Origin: Nocardiopsis sp. MG754419
Lineage (GTDB): Bacteria; Actinomycetota; Actinomycetes; Streptosporangiales; Streptosporangiaceae
Assembly: GCF_018207095.1 (NCBI RefSeq)
Contig: NZ_QOCZ01000023.1
Span: 1-50,507, forward strand
Direction: 5' to 3'
DNA length: 50,507 bases
Shown here: positions 17,110 to 24,936 of the stretch, piece by piece
Position numbering within the stretch: the first letter of the stretch is position 1
Layout: each line of letters starts with the position of its first letter
Made by a program: the position numbers and the translations under genes
The notes under the pieces: model-generated
What the model was told of the DNA's origin: nothing
Databases searched by the model: none
Seen by the model: only the letters and a program-made list of their open reading frames with translations

Positions 17110-18174
17110 TCAGCGACCGTTCCGTTCGTTGATGGTGTCGATGACGGCCTGTTCCCGGCGCTGGGCGATGCGGTCGGCCCGTTCGAAGTGACGGTTGGCG
17201 AGTTCGGCGCGGGCCGCGGCGGTGCGCACCGTGGGCCACAGGGCGTCGATCTCGGAGTTGAGGGAGGACCCCACGAGCACCGCGATGGCCATGACGTACA
17301 ACCAGGCCAGGATCGCGATCGGGGCGGCCAACGACCCGTAGATGGTGACCTGCCCGAAGGAGGCGTCCAGGTAGGTCCGCAGCAGCGCGGAGCCGCCCAG
17401 GAGCACCACGGTGGCGAGCGCGGCTCCGGGCAGGTGACGCCACAGTGGGGTGCGCACCGGGACGCTGAGCGCGTACAGCAGGGTGACCGCGGCGGTGACC
17501 ACCAACCCCACGACCGGCCAGTAGAAGAAGTTGAGCCGGCCCACGGTGAGCGGCAGGAGGTCGTGGACCAGGTCGGGACCGGCCACGAGGATCGGCAGGA
17601 TCAGCACGGCGAAGAACAGACCGCCCAGATAGGCGAAGAAGGCGAGCACGCGCTGCCCCAGGTGGCCGCGGAGCTCGTCGAGGCCGTAGGAGATGGTGAT
17701 GGACCGGATGAACACGTTCATCGCGCGCGAGCCCGACCACAGGGACACCAGGAACGTCACCGACAGGACCCCGCCCTGGACACCGCCGAGGAAGTCGTCC
17801 ACCAAGGGCTCCACGACGGACTCGACCGTGTCCGAGGTGAGGATGCGGGCGGCCAGGTCGAGAATCCACTCGCGGATCTCCGCGACGAGGTCCTCGCCGA
17901 ACAACATCGCCAGCGGACCGAGGGCGCCCAGCAGGCAGAGCAGGAGCGCGGGCAGGGAGATCAGCGCGAAGAAGGCCGACTCCGCCGCCAGTCCGACCAC
18001 ACGGTCACGGGAGAGCGCGCGCAGGGTCCGCAGCACCAGCAGGGTGCCGTTGCGGACGATGGGGTGGCGTCGCAGCCACGCGTCGACCAGTCTCCACAGG
18101 CCCTCCCAAAAACCCACCACACGGAGAACGTTAGCGGTAGTGAGGAGGTCGGGTGGCGGCGCGGCATGGAACAC
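17110..18174 (-). CDS. YihY/BrkB family membrane protein
   Basis: A 354-aa protein with six hydrophobic segments in the YihY pattern: a first helix with ALSRDRVVGLAAESAFFALISLPALLLCLLGAL, the central LSVTFLVSLWSGSRAMNVFIRSITISYG, then LGQRVLAFFAYLGGLFFAVLILP and the conserved end LDASFGQVTIYGSLAAPIAILAWLYVMAIAVLVGSSLNSEID. The family (formerly mis-named RNase BN) has no settled biochemical role. ATG 18174 is preceded by GAGGGGGTG; a GTG about 52 bases inside is an alternative. It is divergent from the sulfur operon leader. Confidence 0.9.
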   Translation of the reverse strand: MFHAAPPPDLLTTANVLRVVGFWEGLWRLVDAWLRRHPIVRNGTLLVLRTLRALSRDRVVGLAAESAFFALISLPALLLCLLGALGPLAMLFGEDLVAEIREWILDLAARILTSDTVESVVEPLVDDFLGGVQGGVLSVTFLVSLWSGSRAMNVFIRSITISYGLDELRGHLGQRVLAFFAYLGGLFFAVLILPILVAGPDLVHDLLPLTVGRLNFFYWPVVGLVVTAAVTLLYALSVPVRTPLWRHLPGAALATVVLLGGSALLRTYLDASFGQVTIYGSLAAPIAILAWLYVMAIAVLVGSSLNSEIDALWPTVRTAAARAELANRHFERADRIAQRREQAVIDTINERNGR

Positions 18175-18190
18175 CCCCTCGCCACAACAT

Positions 18191-18205
18191 GACGTGAGTC
18201 ACGTC
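18191..18205. promoter_or_regulatory. Inverted repeat between yihY-like gene and the sulfur operon
   Basis: GACGTGA-G-TCACGTC is a perfect 7-bp inverted repeat with a single central base. Its centre is ~63 bases before the predicted start of the leader-peptide transcript and only ~24 bases upstream of the divergent gene's start codon, so it could control either. The binding protein is unknown. Confidence 0.45.
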
Positions 18206-18224
18206 CGCGCCGTGTGGGCGCATC

Positions 18225-18254
18225 TGGACAAGACGCCGACGGGCGTGCCATTCT
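18225..18254 (+). promoter_or_regulatory. Promoter for the sulfur operon leader (leaderless start)
   Basis: A -35 like TGGACA (18225-18230), an 18-base spacer and CATTCT (18249-18254) as -10. The leader ATG follows after six bases, placing the expected transcript start on or next to the A of ATG. Confidence 0.55.
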
Positions 18255-18260
18255 CGAAAC

Positions 18261-18350
18261 ATGATCGCTGCTCTGGACCCCATGCTCCGCGTGCGCCGCC
18301 ACGTGGACTTTCTTCGGGTCAGCAGCGCCATCTGTCGCAGCGTCGGATAA
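18261..18350 (+). CDS. Putative cysteine-responsive leader peptide of the sulfur operon
   Basis: A 29-aa ORF ends RRHVDFLRVSSAICRSVG. The R-R-H-V-D-x-x-R-V-S/A-S-A-x-C core matches a set of short leader peptides that, from memory, precede sulfur-metabolism genes in streptomycetes and relatives. The single Cys codon (TGT) lies five codons before the stop, a place suited to sensing charged Cys-tRNA by ribosome stalling. ATG 18261 fits a leaderless start; the in-frame ATG 18282 would give 22 aa. It lies ~190 bases before the reductase gene. A hairpin (18444-18482) in between may be the regulated structure. Confidence 0.72.
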   Translation: MIAALDPMLRVRRHVDFLRVSSAICRSVG

Positions 18351-18443
18351 TCTCCTCGCCGCCTTTGACGCACACTGAACTCAGTGGTTGCCCGCGGCCC
18401 CGGCGCTCGACCTCCTTCTTGAACTCCCACACGCGGAAGTCCA

Positions 18444-18482
18444 CCCGCGGCACCTGACACGACGAAGTGCGGTGCCGGCGGG
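18444..18482 (+). promoter_or_regulatory. Leader hairpin before sulfite reductase
   Basis: CCCGC-GGCACC pairs with GGTGCCGGCGGG (one bulged C, 16-base loop). It lies between the leader peptide and the reductase gene and could be an attenuator or a processing site; there is no T-run directly after it. Confidence 0.35.
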
Positions 18483-18541
18483 TTCTGTGGTGCGGGCGCC
18501 GGGACCACGAGCAGCCCGCGACCCCAACGGAGACACCCGCG

Positions 18542-20239
18542 ATGCCTCCCTCTTCCGCGCAGCCCGGCAAGGCCGCGACGGCCGCCGCAGCACGGCGCCG
18601 CCGAGGCGAGGGCCAATGGGCCCTCGGCTACCGTGAGCCGCTGAACAAGAACGAGGAGAACAAGAAGAACGACGACGGACTCAACGTCCGCGATCGGATC
18701 ATCAACGTCTACTCCAAGGCCGGGTTCGACTCGATCGACCCCGCCGACCTTCGAGGGCGGTTCCGCTGGTTCGGGCTCTACACCCAGCGCGCCCCGGGCA
18801 TCGACGGCGGCAAGACCGCCGTGCTGGAGCCCGAGGAGCTCGACGACCGCTACTTCATGCTGCGCGTGCGCATCGACGGTGGCCAGTTGAGCGCGGCGCA
18901 GTTGCGCGCGGTCGCGGAGATCTCCCGTGACCACGGCCGGGACACCGCCGACATCACCGACCGTCAGAACGTCCAGTACCACTGGATCCGGGTCGAGGAC
19001 GTGCCCGCGATCTGGGAGAAGCTGGAGTCGGTGGGGCTCTCGACCACGGAGGCCTGCGGCGACACCCCCCGTGTCATCCTGGGCTGCCCCTTGGCCGGGG
19101 TGGCCGAGGAGGAGGTCATCGACCCGACGGCGCAGATCGAGCAGATCTACGACGAGCACATCGGCAGCCCGCTGTACTCGAACCTGCCGCGCAAGTTCAA
19201 GTCCTCGCTGTCGGGCTGCACCGTGCACTGCGTCAACCACGAGATCAACGACGTGGCGTTCGTGGGGGTGCGCGACGAGAACGGGGAGGCCGGCTACGAC
19301 CTGTTCGTGGGCGGTGGGCTGTCCACCAACCCCATGTTCGCCAAGCGTCTGGGCACGTTCGTGCGGCCCGACCAGGTCAGCGAGGTGTGGGCGGGGGTCT
19401 GCGCGATCTTCCGCGACTACGGTTTCCGTCGTCTGCGCACCCGCGCCCGGATCAAGTTCCTCATCAAGGAGTGGGGCGCCGAGAGGTTCCGTGAGGTGCT
19501 CGAACAGGAGTACCTCGGCTACGGGCTGCCCGACGGGCCCGAGCCGGTCCTGGACCCGGGGGTGCGCCGCGACCACGTGGGCGTGCACCGCCAGCGCGAC
19601 GGCCGGTTCTACGTGGGCTTCGCCCCCAAGGTGGGTCGGGTCTCGGGCACCTCGCTGCTGGAGGTCGCCCGGATCGCCGAGGAGCACGGGTCGGACCGTA
19701 TCCGCACCACCGCCGACCAGAAGCTCGTCATCCTCGACATCGAGGAGGACCGGATCGACTCCATCACCGCCGCGCTGGAGTCCGAGGGCTTCGCCGTCCA
19801 CCCGAGCGTGTTCCGTCGGCAGACGATGGCCTGCACGGGCATCGAGTTCTGCAAGCTCGCGATCGTGGAGACGAAGGACCGCGCCGCCACCCTCATCGAC
19901 GAACTGGAGAAGCGGCTGCCCGACTTCGAGGAGCCGGTGACCATCAACGTCAACGGCTGCCCGAACTCGTGCGCGCGGATCCAGGTCGCCGACATCGGCC
20001 TCAAGGGCCAACTCGTGATGGACGAGCGCGGTGAACAGGTGGAGGGCTACCAGATCCACCTGGGCGGCGGCATGGGGCTCACCCAGACCTTCGGCAAGAA
20101 GATCCGTGGTCTGAAGACCACCGCGGACGACCTGCCGGACTACGTCGAGCGGGTACTGCGCAACTTCCGGTCGCAGAAGGAGGACGGCGAGACCTTCGCG
20201 GCGTGGGCGGCCCGCGCCGACGACGCCGAACTCAAGTGA
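18542..20239 (+). CDS. Ferredoxin-dependent sulfite (or nitrite) reductase
   Basis: The 565-aa siroheme protein has two repeated ferrodoxin-reductase half-domains and the cluster-binding cysteines C431, C437 (ACTGIEFCK), C473 and C477 (NGCPNSC), which hold a 4Fe-4S cluster bridged to siroheme. It reduces sulfite to sulfide by six electrons from ferredoxin. Sulfite rather than nitrite is favoured because the downstream genes make sulfite (APS reductase) and siroheme, and a Cys leader peptide precedes it. ATG 18542 has GGAGA eight bases upstream; in-frame starts further up give non-protein-like residues. The first ~40 residues are basic and variable. Confidence 0.93.
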   Translation: MPPSSAQPGKAATAAAARRRRGEGQWALGYREPLNKNEENKKNDDGLNVRDRIINVYSKAGFDSIDPADLRGRFRWFGLYTQRAPGIDGGKTAVLEPEELDDRYFMLRVRIDGGQLSAAQLRAVAEISRDHGRDTADITDRQNVQYHWIRVEDVPAIWEKLESVGLSTTEACGDTPRVILGCPLAGVAEEEVIDPTAQIEQIYDEHIGSPLYSNLPRKFKSSLSGCTVHCVNHEINDVAFVGVRDENGEAGYDLFVGGGLSTNPMFAKRLGTFVRPDQVSEVWAGVCAIFRDYGFRRLRTRARIKFLIKEWGAERFREVLEQEYLGYGLPDGPEPVLDPGVRRDHVGVHRQRDGRFYVGFAPKVGRVSGTSLLEVARIAEEHGSDRIRTTADQKLVILDIEEDRIDSITAALESEGFAVHPSVFRRQTMACTGIEFCKLAIVETKDRAATLIDELEKRLPDFEEPVTINVNGCPNSCARIQVADIGLKGQLVMDERGEQVEGYQIHLGGGMGLTQTFGKKIRGLKTTADDLPDYVERVLRNFRSQKEDGETFAAWAARADDAELK

Positions 20240-20279
20240 TCCCGTCCCGGTAACGCACACACGGGCTCGACGAGCCCCG

Positions 20280-20307
20280 CCCGGCCTCCGGTGCTCCGGA
20301 GGCCGGG
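20280..20307 (+). promoter_or_regulatory. Hairpin between the reductase and zinc-ribbon genes
   Basis: A perfect 12-bp stem (CCCGGCCTCCGG, 20280-20291, with 20296-20307) and a 4-base loop, no T-run. It may protect or partly terminate the upstream message, lowering expression of the distal genes. Confidence 0.5.
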
Positions 20308-20332
20308 CCCGACCCGAAGGAGGAGGTGCGCC

Positions 20333-20539
20333 GTGTCCGAGAGGGCCGCACCTTACTACTGCCCCTACTGCGGTGACGAGGACCTGGTGCCCGAGGAGGG
20401 CGCGGCCGTCAAGGGCGAGGGCTACCCCTGGGCCTGTCTCTCCTGTGCCCGGGTGTTCCGGGTCAAGTACGTGGGTCTGCGCTCCGCGTCGTTCTCCGCG
20501 GGCGGCACCCCCTCCAGACCGACGGAAGGGAACGCATGA
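20333..20539 (+). CDS. Small zinc-ribbon protein of the sulfate-assimilation operon
   Basis: A 68-aa protein from GTG 20333, with AAGGAGGAGG seven bases upstream. It contains YYCPYCGDED and, 23 residues on, WACLSCARVF: a Cys-x2-Cys pair twice, as in a zinc ribbon or rubredoxin-like knuckle, then a basic Val/Leu stretch. Its stop overlaps the ATG of cysH (ATGA), so it is translationally coupled. Comparable small ORFs sit at this place in streptomycete clusters (from memory). The function is unknown; an electron-transfer, iron-sulfur or metal-handling aid to the reductases is a guess. Confidence 0.75.
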   Translation: MSERAAPYYCPYCGDEDLVPEEGAAVKGEGYPWACLSCARVFRVKYVGLRSASFSAGGTPSRPTEGNA

Positions 20540-21231
20540 ACGCCACCATCACCGAGGGCCCCGAACTGGCCGAGCGGGCCGCGCGCGAACTGGAGGAGGC
20601 CACGGCCCACGAGATCATCGGCTGGGCCGCCGCGACCTTCGGCGAGCGCCTGTGCATGACCTCCTCGATGGCCGACGCACTCATGGTCGACCTGGCGGCC
20701 AAGGCGGTGCCGGGGATCGACGTGATCTTCCTGGACACCGGTTACCACTTCCCCGAGACCCTGGGCACCCGTGACGCCGTGGAGTCCATCTACGACATCA
20801 ACCTCATCACCGTGGAACCGACCCGTACCGTGGCCGAACAGGACCTGGTCCTGGGGCCGCGACTGCACAACCGTGACCCGGGGATCTGCTGCCACCTGCG
20901 CAAGGTGGAGCCGTTGCAGCGGGCCCTGGAGCCGTACACGGCGTGGCTGACCGGGCTGCGCCGCGAGGACTCGGTGACCCGCCGCGACACCCCCGTCGTG
21001 CAGTGGGACCGGCGGCGGCGCATGACCAAGGTCAACCCCATCGCACGGTGGACCCAGGAGGAGGTGGACGCCTACATGACCGAGCACGGCGTGCTGGTCA
21101 ACCCGCTCCAGTACGACGGTTTCCCCTCGATCGGCTGTGAGCCGTGCACGCACCGCGTGGCCCCGGGCGAGGACCCGCGCAGCGGCCGTTGGGCCGGGAC
21201 GGGCAAGACCGAGTGCGGGATCCACGTGTGA
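20536..21231 (+). CDS. cysH: Adenylyl-sulfate (APS) reductase, assimilatory
   Basis: A 231-aa PP-loop protein with FLDTGYHFPET and the iron-sulfur cysteines C118, C119 (GICCHLRKV) and C201, C204 (GCEPCT), plus catalytic C227 in KTECGIHV. The CC...CxxC set marks enzymes that use APS and carry a 4Fe-4S cluster, as opposed to PAPS-only CysH. It makes sulfite and AMP with thioredoxin. It overlaps the gene before by four bases (ATGA) and the gene after at its stop (GTGTGA), so three genes form a tight translational unit. The sulfate adenylyltransferase genes (cysD/cysN) are not in the window. Confidence 0.94.
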   Translation: MNATITEGPELAERAARELEEATAHEIIGWAAATFGERLCMTSSMADALMVDLAAKAVPGIDVIFLDTGYHFPETLGTRDAVESIYDINLITVEPTRTVAEQDLVLGPRLHNRDPGICCHLRKVEPLQRALEPYTAWLTGLRREDSVTRRDTPVVQWDRRRRMTKVNPIARWTQEEVDAYMTEHGVLVNPLQYDGFPSIGCEPCTHRVAPGEDPRSGRWAGTGKTECGIHV

Positions 21232-22010
21232 GCGCCGTGGACGGGGGCGGTCGGGCGCCGGGGCGGCGTCCGTCGATCCCCCTGCTCGCGGTGGCGCACG
21301 GCAGCCGGGATCCCCGCTCCGCGGAGGCGGTGTCGGCGCTCTTCGACCGGGTGCGCGGGATGCGCCCGGAACTGGACGTGCGTCTGTCCTTCCTGGACCA
21401 TGTGGCACCCTCCGCCGAGGAGGCGTTGGCGGAGACGGCCGCGGGCGGGGCCGGTGAGGTGGTGGTGCTGCCGACCCTGCTGACGGCGGCCTTCCACAGC
21501 AAGGTGGACCTGCCCGGGGTACTGGCGCAGGCCCGGGAGCGCAGTCCGTGGCTTCGGGTGCACTACGCCGACACGTTGGGGCCGCATCCGTCACTGTCCT
21601 CGGCCGTGGAGCGGCGGCTGGCCGAGGCGGGCGCACGGGCCGAGCCCGACACCGCGCTGGTGCTGTGCTCGGCGGGGTCCAGCGATCCGGGTGCCAACGC
21701 CGTGGTGGCCGGGCTCGCCGCGGAGCTGGCCGCACGCGGCCCGTGGCGCGAGGTGGTGCCCGCGTACGCGTCGGCCGTCTCCCCCACCCCCGACGAGGCC
21801 GTCAGGGCGCTCCGGGACCGCGGGGCCGCCCGGGTGGCGGTGGCCACGTACCTGTTGGCCCCGGGGTTCTTCGGCGACCGCGTACGCGACCGTGCTTCGG
21901 AGGCGGGCGCGTCGGTGGTCTCGGAGGCGTTGGGCGACGCCCCGGAACTGGCCGAGATCGTGCTGGAGCGCTACGACGCCGCGGTGGCCGCGCGGCACGT
22001 GGGGGTCTGA
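21228..22010 (+). CDS. Sirohydrochlorin chelatase (CbiX-type)
   Basis: A 260-aa protein made of two CbiX-like halves. The N-half has LLAVAHGSRDPRSAEAV with the metal-site His and AAFHSKVDLP with the second His; the C-half (VLCSAGSSDPGANAVVAG...) keeps the fold but lacks the HGS, as is usual for long forms. It inserts ferrous iron into sirohydrochlorin to make siroheme, the cofactor of the reductase at 18.5 kb. GTG 21228 overlaps the cysH stop by three bases. Cobalt chelation for B12 is the other possibility, but the operon favours siroheme. Confidence 0.88.
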   Translation: MSAVDGGGRAPGRRPSIPLLAVAHGSRDPRSAEAVSALFDRVRGMRPELDVRLSFLDHVAPSAEEALAETAAGGAGEVVVLPTLLTAAFHSKVDLPGVLAQARERSPWLRVHYADTLGPHPSLSSAVERRLAEAGARAEPDTALVLCSAGSSDPGANAVVAGLAAELAARGPWREVVPAYASAVSPTPDEAVRALRDRGAARVAVATYLLAPGFFGDRVRDRASEAGASVVSEALGDAPELAEIVLERYDAAVAARHVGV

Positions 22011-22087
22011 CCCCCGCGTACTGAACCGGGACGTACCGTCCTCCGGGCGCCGGCGGACCGTGGTTCCCCAGACCCGGTGAGGGCTCG

Positions 22088-22122
22088 GTGGTGGGAGGTC
22101 GGGGAACCCGCCCTCCCACCAC
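22088..22122. terminator. Bidirectional hairpin terminator
   Basis: GTGGTGGGAGG (22088-22098) pairs with CCTCCCACCAC (22112-22122), with an inner CGGG/CCCG. It lies between the converging sulfur operon and the MFS gene. Confidence 0.75.
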
Positions 22123-22166
22123 GCGCCCCGAGGGTTCCCACCCCTCCGTGGGGCGCCCTACTCGGG

Positions 22167-23348
22167 TCAGCGCGCCGCGACCGCGGCGGTGGCCAGGACG
22201 GCCGCGGAGAAGAGCAGGGCCCCGGGTGCGCCCACGGCCCCCGCGACACCGGCCGCGGCGGCGGGGATGGCGACCTGCCCCAACCGGTTGCCCCAGATGC
22301 GCAGGGCCAGGGCGGCGCCCCGGGCTCCTTCGGGGGCCAGGGTGGTGACCTGGGCCATGGTGAGGGGTTGGCCCACACCGAGCAGGAACCCACCCACGAC
22401 CAGCACCACGGCCAGGGTGACGAAGCCGCTCAGGGGCAGGGCCACCAGGGTCAGCGCCACGGCCGCCACGGCGGTGCTGGTGATGATGAGGGCCTTGCGG
22501 GACCACCGGCGCAGCATCCACGGCAGGGTCAGCCGGGAGAGCAGGGAGGACCCGGCGCGCAGACTCAGCAGGACACCGACGAGCATCGGGGAGATGCCGC
22601 GGTTCTCGGCGATGAGCGGCAGGTAGGCGGTGAGGATGTCCACGGCGGTCAGCAGCGCCAGGCTGGTGAGCAACGCGGAGGGCATCCTGGGGCGGCGCAG
22701 CAGGTCCCGGGTGGGGACCGGGGGCGCGGCCTTCTGCGCCGCGGTGCGCCGCAGCGGACGCAGTCGCACGAGCGGTACCAGGGGTACCGCCCCCAGGAGC
22801 GCGACGGCCCCGGCCACGACCAGGGCGGTGGAGGTGGCCGAGAGCAGGGCCGGACCCGAGGCGTCGGCGAGGATGGCCCCGGACACCAGGGGCCCGGCGA
22901 GCTGCCCCAGGGAGGCGGCGGCGGTGAACCAGCCGAAGTCGCGGTCCAGGTGTTCGGGGCGCGAGTAGCGGGCGATGAGGCCCTGCCCCGCGACCATGCA
23001 CAGCAGGTGCCCCACGCCCACGATGGTGCTGGCCAGGGCCAGCCCGGCCAGTCCACCGGAGCCGGCCAGGAGCAGGCTGCCCACGGCCAGGATGAGCGAA
23101 CCCAGTCCGACGATCCAGGAGATGCGCGCCGCACGGTCGGTGAAACGACCGAGCGAGACCGCGATGACCAGTGGCAACAGGGCGTAGGCCGCGGTGACCA
23201 GCCCGACCGCGACGGCGTCGCCGCCCACGGCGATGGTCCGATAGGAGATGAGGGGACGGATGAGGTTGAGGGCGGTGTGCGTGAGCACCACGCTGCCCAG
23301 GAGTGCCCAGAGCCACCGTGTGCGTTCGCCGGATCCCTCGCCCGTCAT
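22167..23348 (-). CDS. MFS transporter
   Basis: A 393-aa protein with 12 hydrophobic segments and the MFS loop VSLGRFTDRAARI after helix 2. Further features are VGVGHLLCMVAGQGLIARYSRPEHLDRDFGWFTAAASLGQLAGPLVSG in the first half and VGGFLLGVGQPLTMAQVTTLAPEGARGAALALRIWGNRLGQVAIPA in the second. The latter is a drug-efflux-like arrangement, but the substrate is unknown. ATG 23348 is chosen because AAGGGGGAGC abuts it; the frame stays open far upstream, but those residues are not protein-like and run over other genes. Confidence 0.88.
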   Translation of the reverse strand: MTGEGSGERTRWLWALLGSVVLTHTALNLIRPLISYRTIAVGGDAVAVGLVTAAYALLPLVIAVSLGRFTDRAARISWIVGLGSLILAVGSLLLAGSGGLAGLALASTIVGVGHLLCMVAGQGLIARYSRPEHLDRDFGWFTAAASLGQLAGPLVSGAILADASGPALLSATSTALVVAGAVALLGAVPLVPLVRLRPLRRTAAQKAAPPVPTRDLLRRPRMPSALLTSLALLTAVDILTAYLPLIAENRGISPMLVGVLLSLRAGSSLLSRLTLPWMLRRWSRKALIITSTAVAAVALTLVALPLSGFVTLAVVLVVGGFLLGVGQPLTMAQVTTLAPEGARGAALALRIWGNRLGQVAIPAAAAGVAGAVGAPGALLFSAAVLATAAVAAR

Positions 23349-23511
23349 GCTCCCCCTTCGCGCCGTACCCCCGCCGCGCCATCCCGGATTCGTCCCGTCA
23401 CGGGACCATTCACCACCGGGGGTGACGTTCGGCGTCCGGCATCCTACCGAGCGCGCCGGGCCCGGCCTCGCACCGGGTCGACCACTCGCGACGTGCGACG
23501 GGACGCGGGCC

Positions 23512-23853
23512 TCACCACTCCCGGGGGGCGATGAGCTCCTCGATGTCGGCGTCGTCGAAACCGTAGGCGGTGGCCACCGACCAGAAGGCGGTGCCGATCT
23601 CGTCGCGCGCCACGGTCTCGATCTCGCTGCCCGCCGCCACGAACGCCTCCTCCAGCGCGTTGAACTCCTCGGTGGCCGCGTGGGTGAGGACGTACAGCGC
23701 GTCCGGATCGGCGGGACCGACGGTCTCGATCCGCTCGCACAGACGCAACAGGATCGCCCTGCCCTGGTCCACGAGGTGGTCGGGGTAGTAGTCGTCCCGG
23801 TACATCCCGGCGAGCAGCGCGCTCTCGTCCGGTCGGGTGCCGTTGCGGGCCAT
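23512..23853 (-). CDS. DUF5713 family protein
   Basis: A 113-aa acidic protein from ATG 23853 (GAGGAG upstream). Its features are LLAGMYRDDYYPDHLVDQGRAILLRLCERIE, LTHAATEEFNALEEAFVAAGSEIETVARDEIG and a C-terminal YGFDDADIEELIAPREW, which match DUF5713 as I recall it. Mostly helical and probably cytoplasmic. Function is unknown. It is divergent from pdxH, which starts 134 bp away. Confidence 0.8.
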   Translation of the reverse strand: MARNGTRPDESALLAGMYRDDYYPDHLVDQGRAILLRLCERIETVGPADPDALYVLTHAATEEFNALEEAFVAAGSEIETVARDEIGTAFWSVATAYGFDDADIEELIAPREW

Positions 23854-23987
23854 GGGGGTCTCCTCGCGTTCGAAGGGTGGAGCGCGCCCAGGATGGCGCA
23901 CGTCGACGACATTCCGACGCCCGGGCGTGGGGACCACCGGCGGTCTCGGTAGGTTCGAGGGATCGACGTCGACCGGTGGGAGGGCAC

Positions 23988-24647
23988 GTGAGTGCCGAGA
24001 GCATGCGGGATCTCCTCAGGGGGCTGACGGTGTTCGCCGGGCCCCTGGGCACGTTCGACCCGGGCACGGCGCCCGAGGATCCGCTGGAGCTGTTCCGCAC
24101 CTGGTTCGCCGAGGCCGTGGCGGCCGGGGTGAACGAACCGCACGCGATGACGGTGGCCACCGTGGACACCGAGGGCGTCCCCTCGGCCCGGATCCTCATC
24201 ATGAAGGACCTGACCCCCGAGGGCTGGTGGTTCGCCACGACGACGACCTCGGCCAAGGGACACGACCTGGCGCGGAACGCGAACGTCGCGCTGCTGTTCT
24301 TCTGGGGGCCGCAGGGACGCCAGGTGCGGGTACGGGGACGGGCCGAGCTCGCCGACGCCGAGTCGCGGGCGGCCGACTTCCGCCATCGCCCCCTGGAGGG
24401 GCGGGTGGCCGGGTTGCACGGCCGGCAGAGCGAGCCCCTCGCAGCGCTGTCGGAGGTCCACCGCGTGGCCGAGGAGAGCCGGGAACGGTTGACGGCCGAC
24501 CCGGACCTGGTGCCCGAGGACTGGGGACTGTACCTGGTGCGCCCGAGCGAGGTGGAGTTCTGGCAGGGCGACCCGGACCGCCGGCACACCCGGCTGCGGT
24601 ACGACCGCGAGGACACCGGTTGGCGGCGCGGACTGCTCTGGCCCTGA
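23988..24647 (+). CDS. pdxH: Pyridoxamine 5'-phosphate oxidase
   Basis: The 219-aa protein has the FMN- and substrate-binding pattern MTVATVDTEGVPSARILIMKDL, FATTTTSAKGHDLARNANVALLFFWGPQGRQVRVRGRAEL and the C-terminal VEFWQGDPDRRHTRLRYDREDTGWRRGLLWP. The latter replaces the usual ...RLHDR...W...RL-P with close spacing. It oxidises pyridoxamine or pyridoxine phosphate to pyridoxal phosphate with FMN and oxygen. GTG 23988 has GGGAGGG four bases upstream. It stands alone, with an imperfect hairpin after it. A broader PNPOx-family role (e.g. in phenazine or other oxidation) is less likely. Confidence 0.85.
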   Translation: MSAESMRDLLRGLTVFAGPLGTFDPGTAPEDPLELFRTWFAEAVAAGVNEPHAMTVATVDTEGVPSARILIMKDLTPEGWWFATTTTSAKGHDLARNANVALLFFWGPQGRQVRVRGRAELADAESRAADFRHRPLEGRVAGLHGRQSEPLAALSEVHRVAEESRERLTADPDLVPEDWGLYLVRPSEVEFWQGDPDRRHTRLRYDREDTGWRRGLLWP

Positions 24648-24682
24648 CCCGCGCGGCGACGCCGCCCAGGCGTCGCGCGGGT
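24647..24682 (+). terminator. Hairpin after pdxH
   Basis: ACCCGCGCG...ACGCC pairs with GGCGTCGCGCGGGT (three-base bulge), immediately past the stop codon. Confidence 0.5.
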
Positions 24683-24936
24683 CCCCGTCCACCAGCCACC
24701 CGCGGGTGGGCGCTCCCCCGTGTCCCCGCACGGTGACCGTGTGCCCGACGCCGAGCACACGGTGCTCCCACGGTCCGAGCGACCGCGCCCGACCGATCAC
24801 CACCGGGCACGGACCCCCCGGGCACACGCGTGTCCCGTGCGCGGCCCACCCGACCGAACCCGATTCGGTCACCGGGCGGTGGACGGATAGGATGCCGCTC
24901 ACCCACCCGCCGCCCCGAACCCGGAACGGAGCCGGT

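Noticed and set aside
16797-17132. 111-codon plus-strand frame in the 593-bp gap
   Set aside because: It runs into the 3' end of the YihY-like gene, is Arg-rich, and has no ribosome-binding site or recognisable motif.
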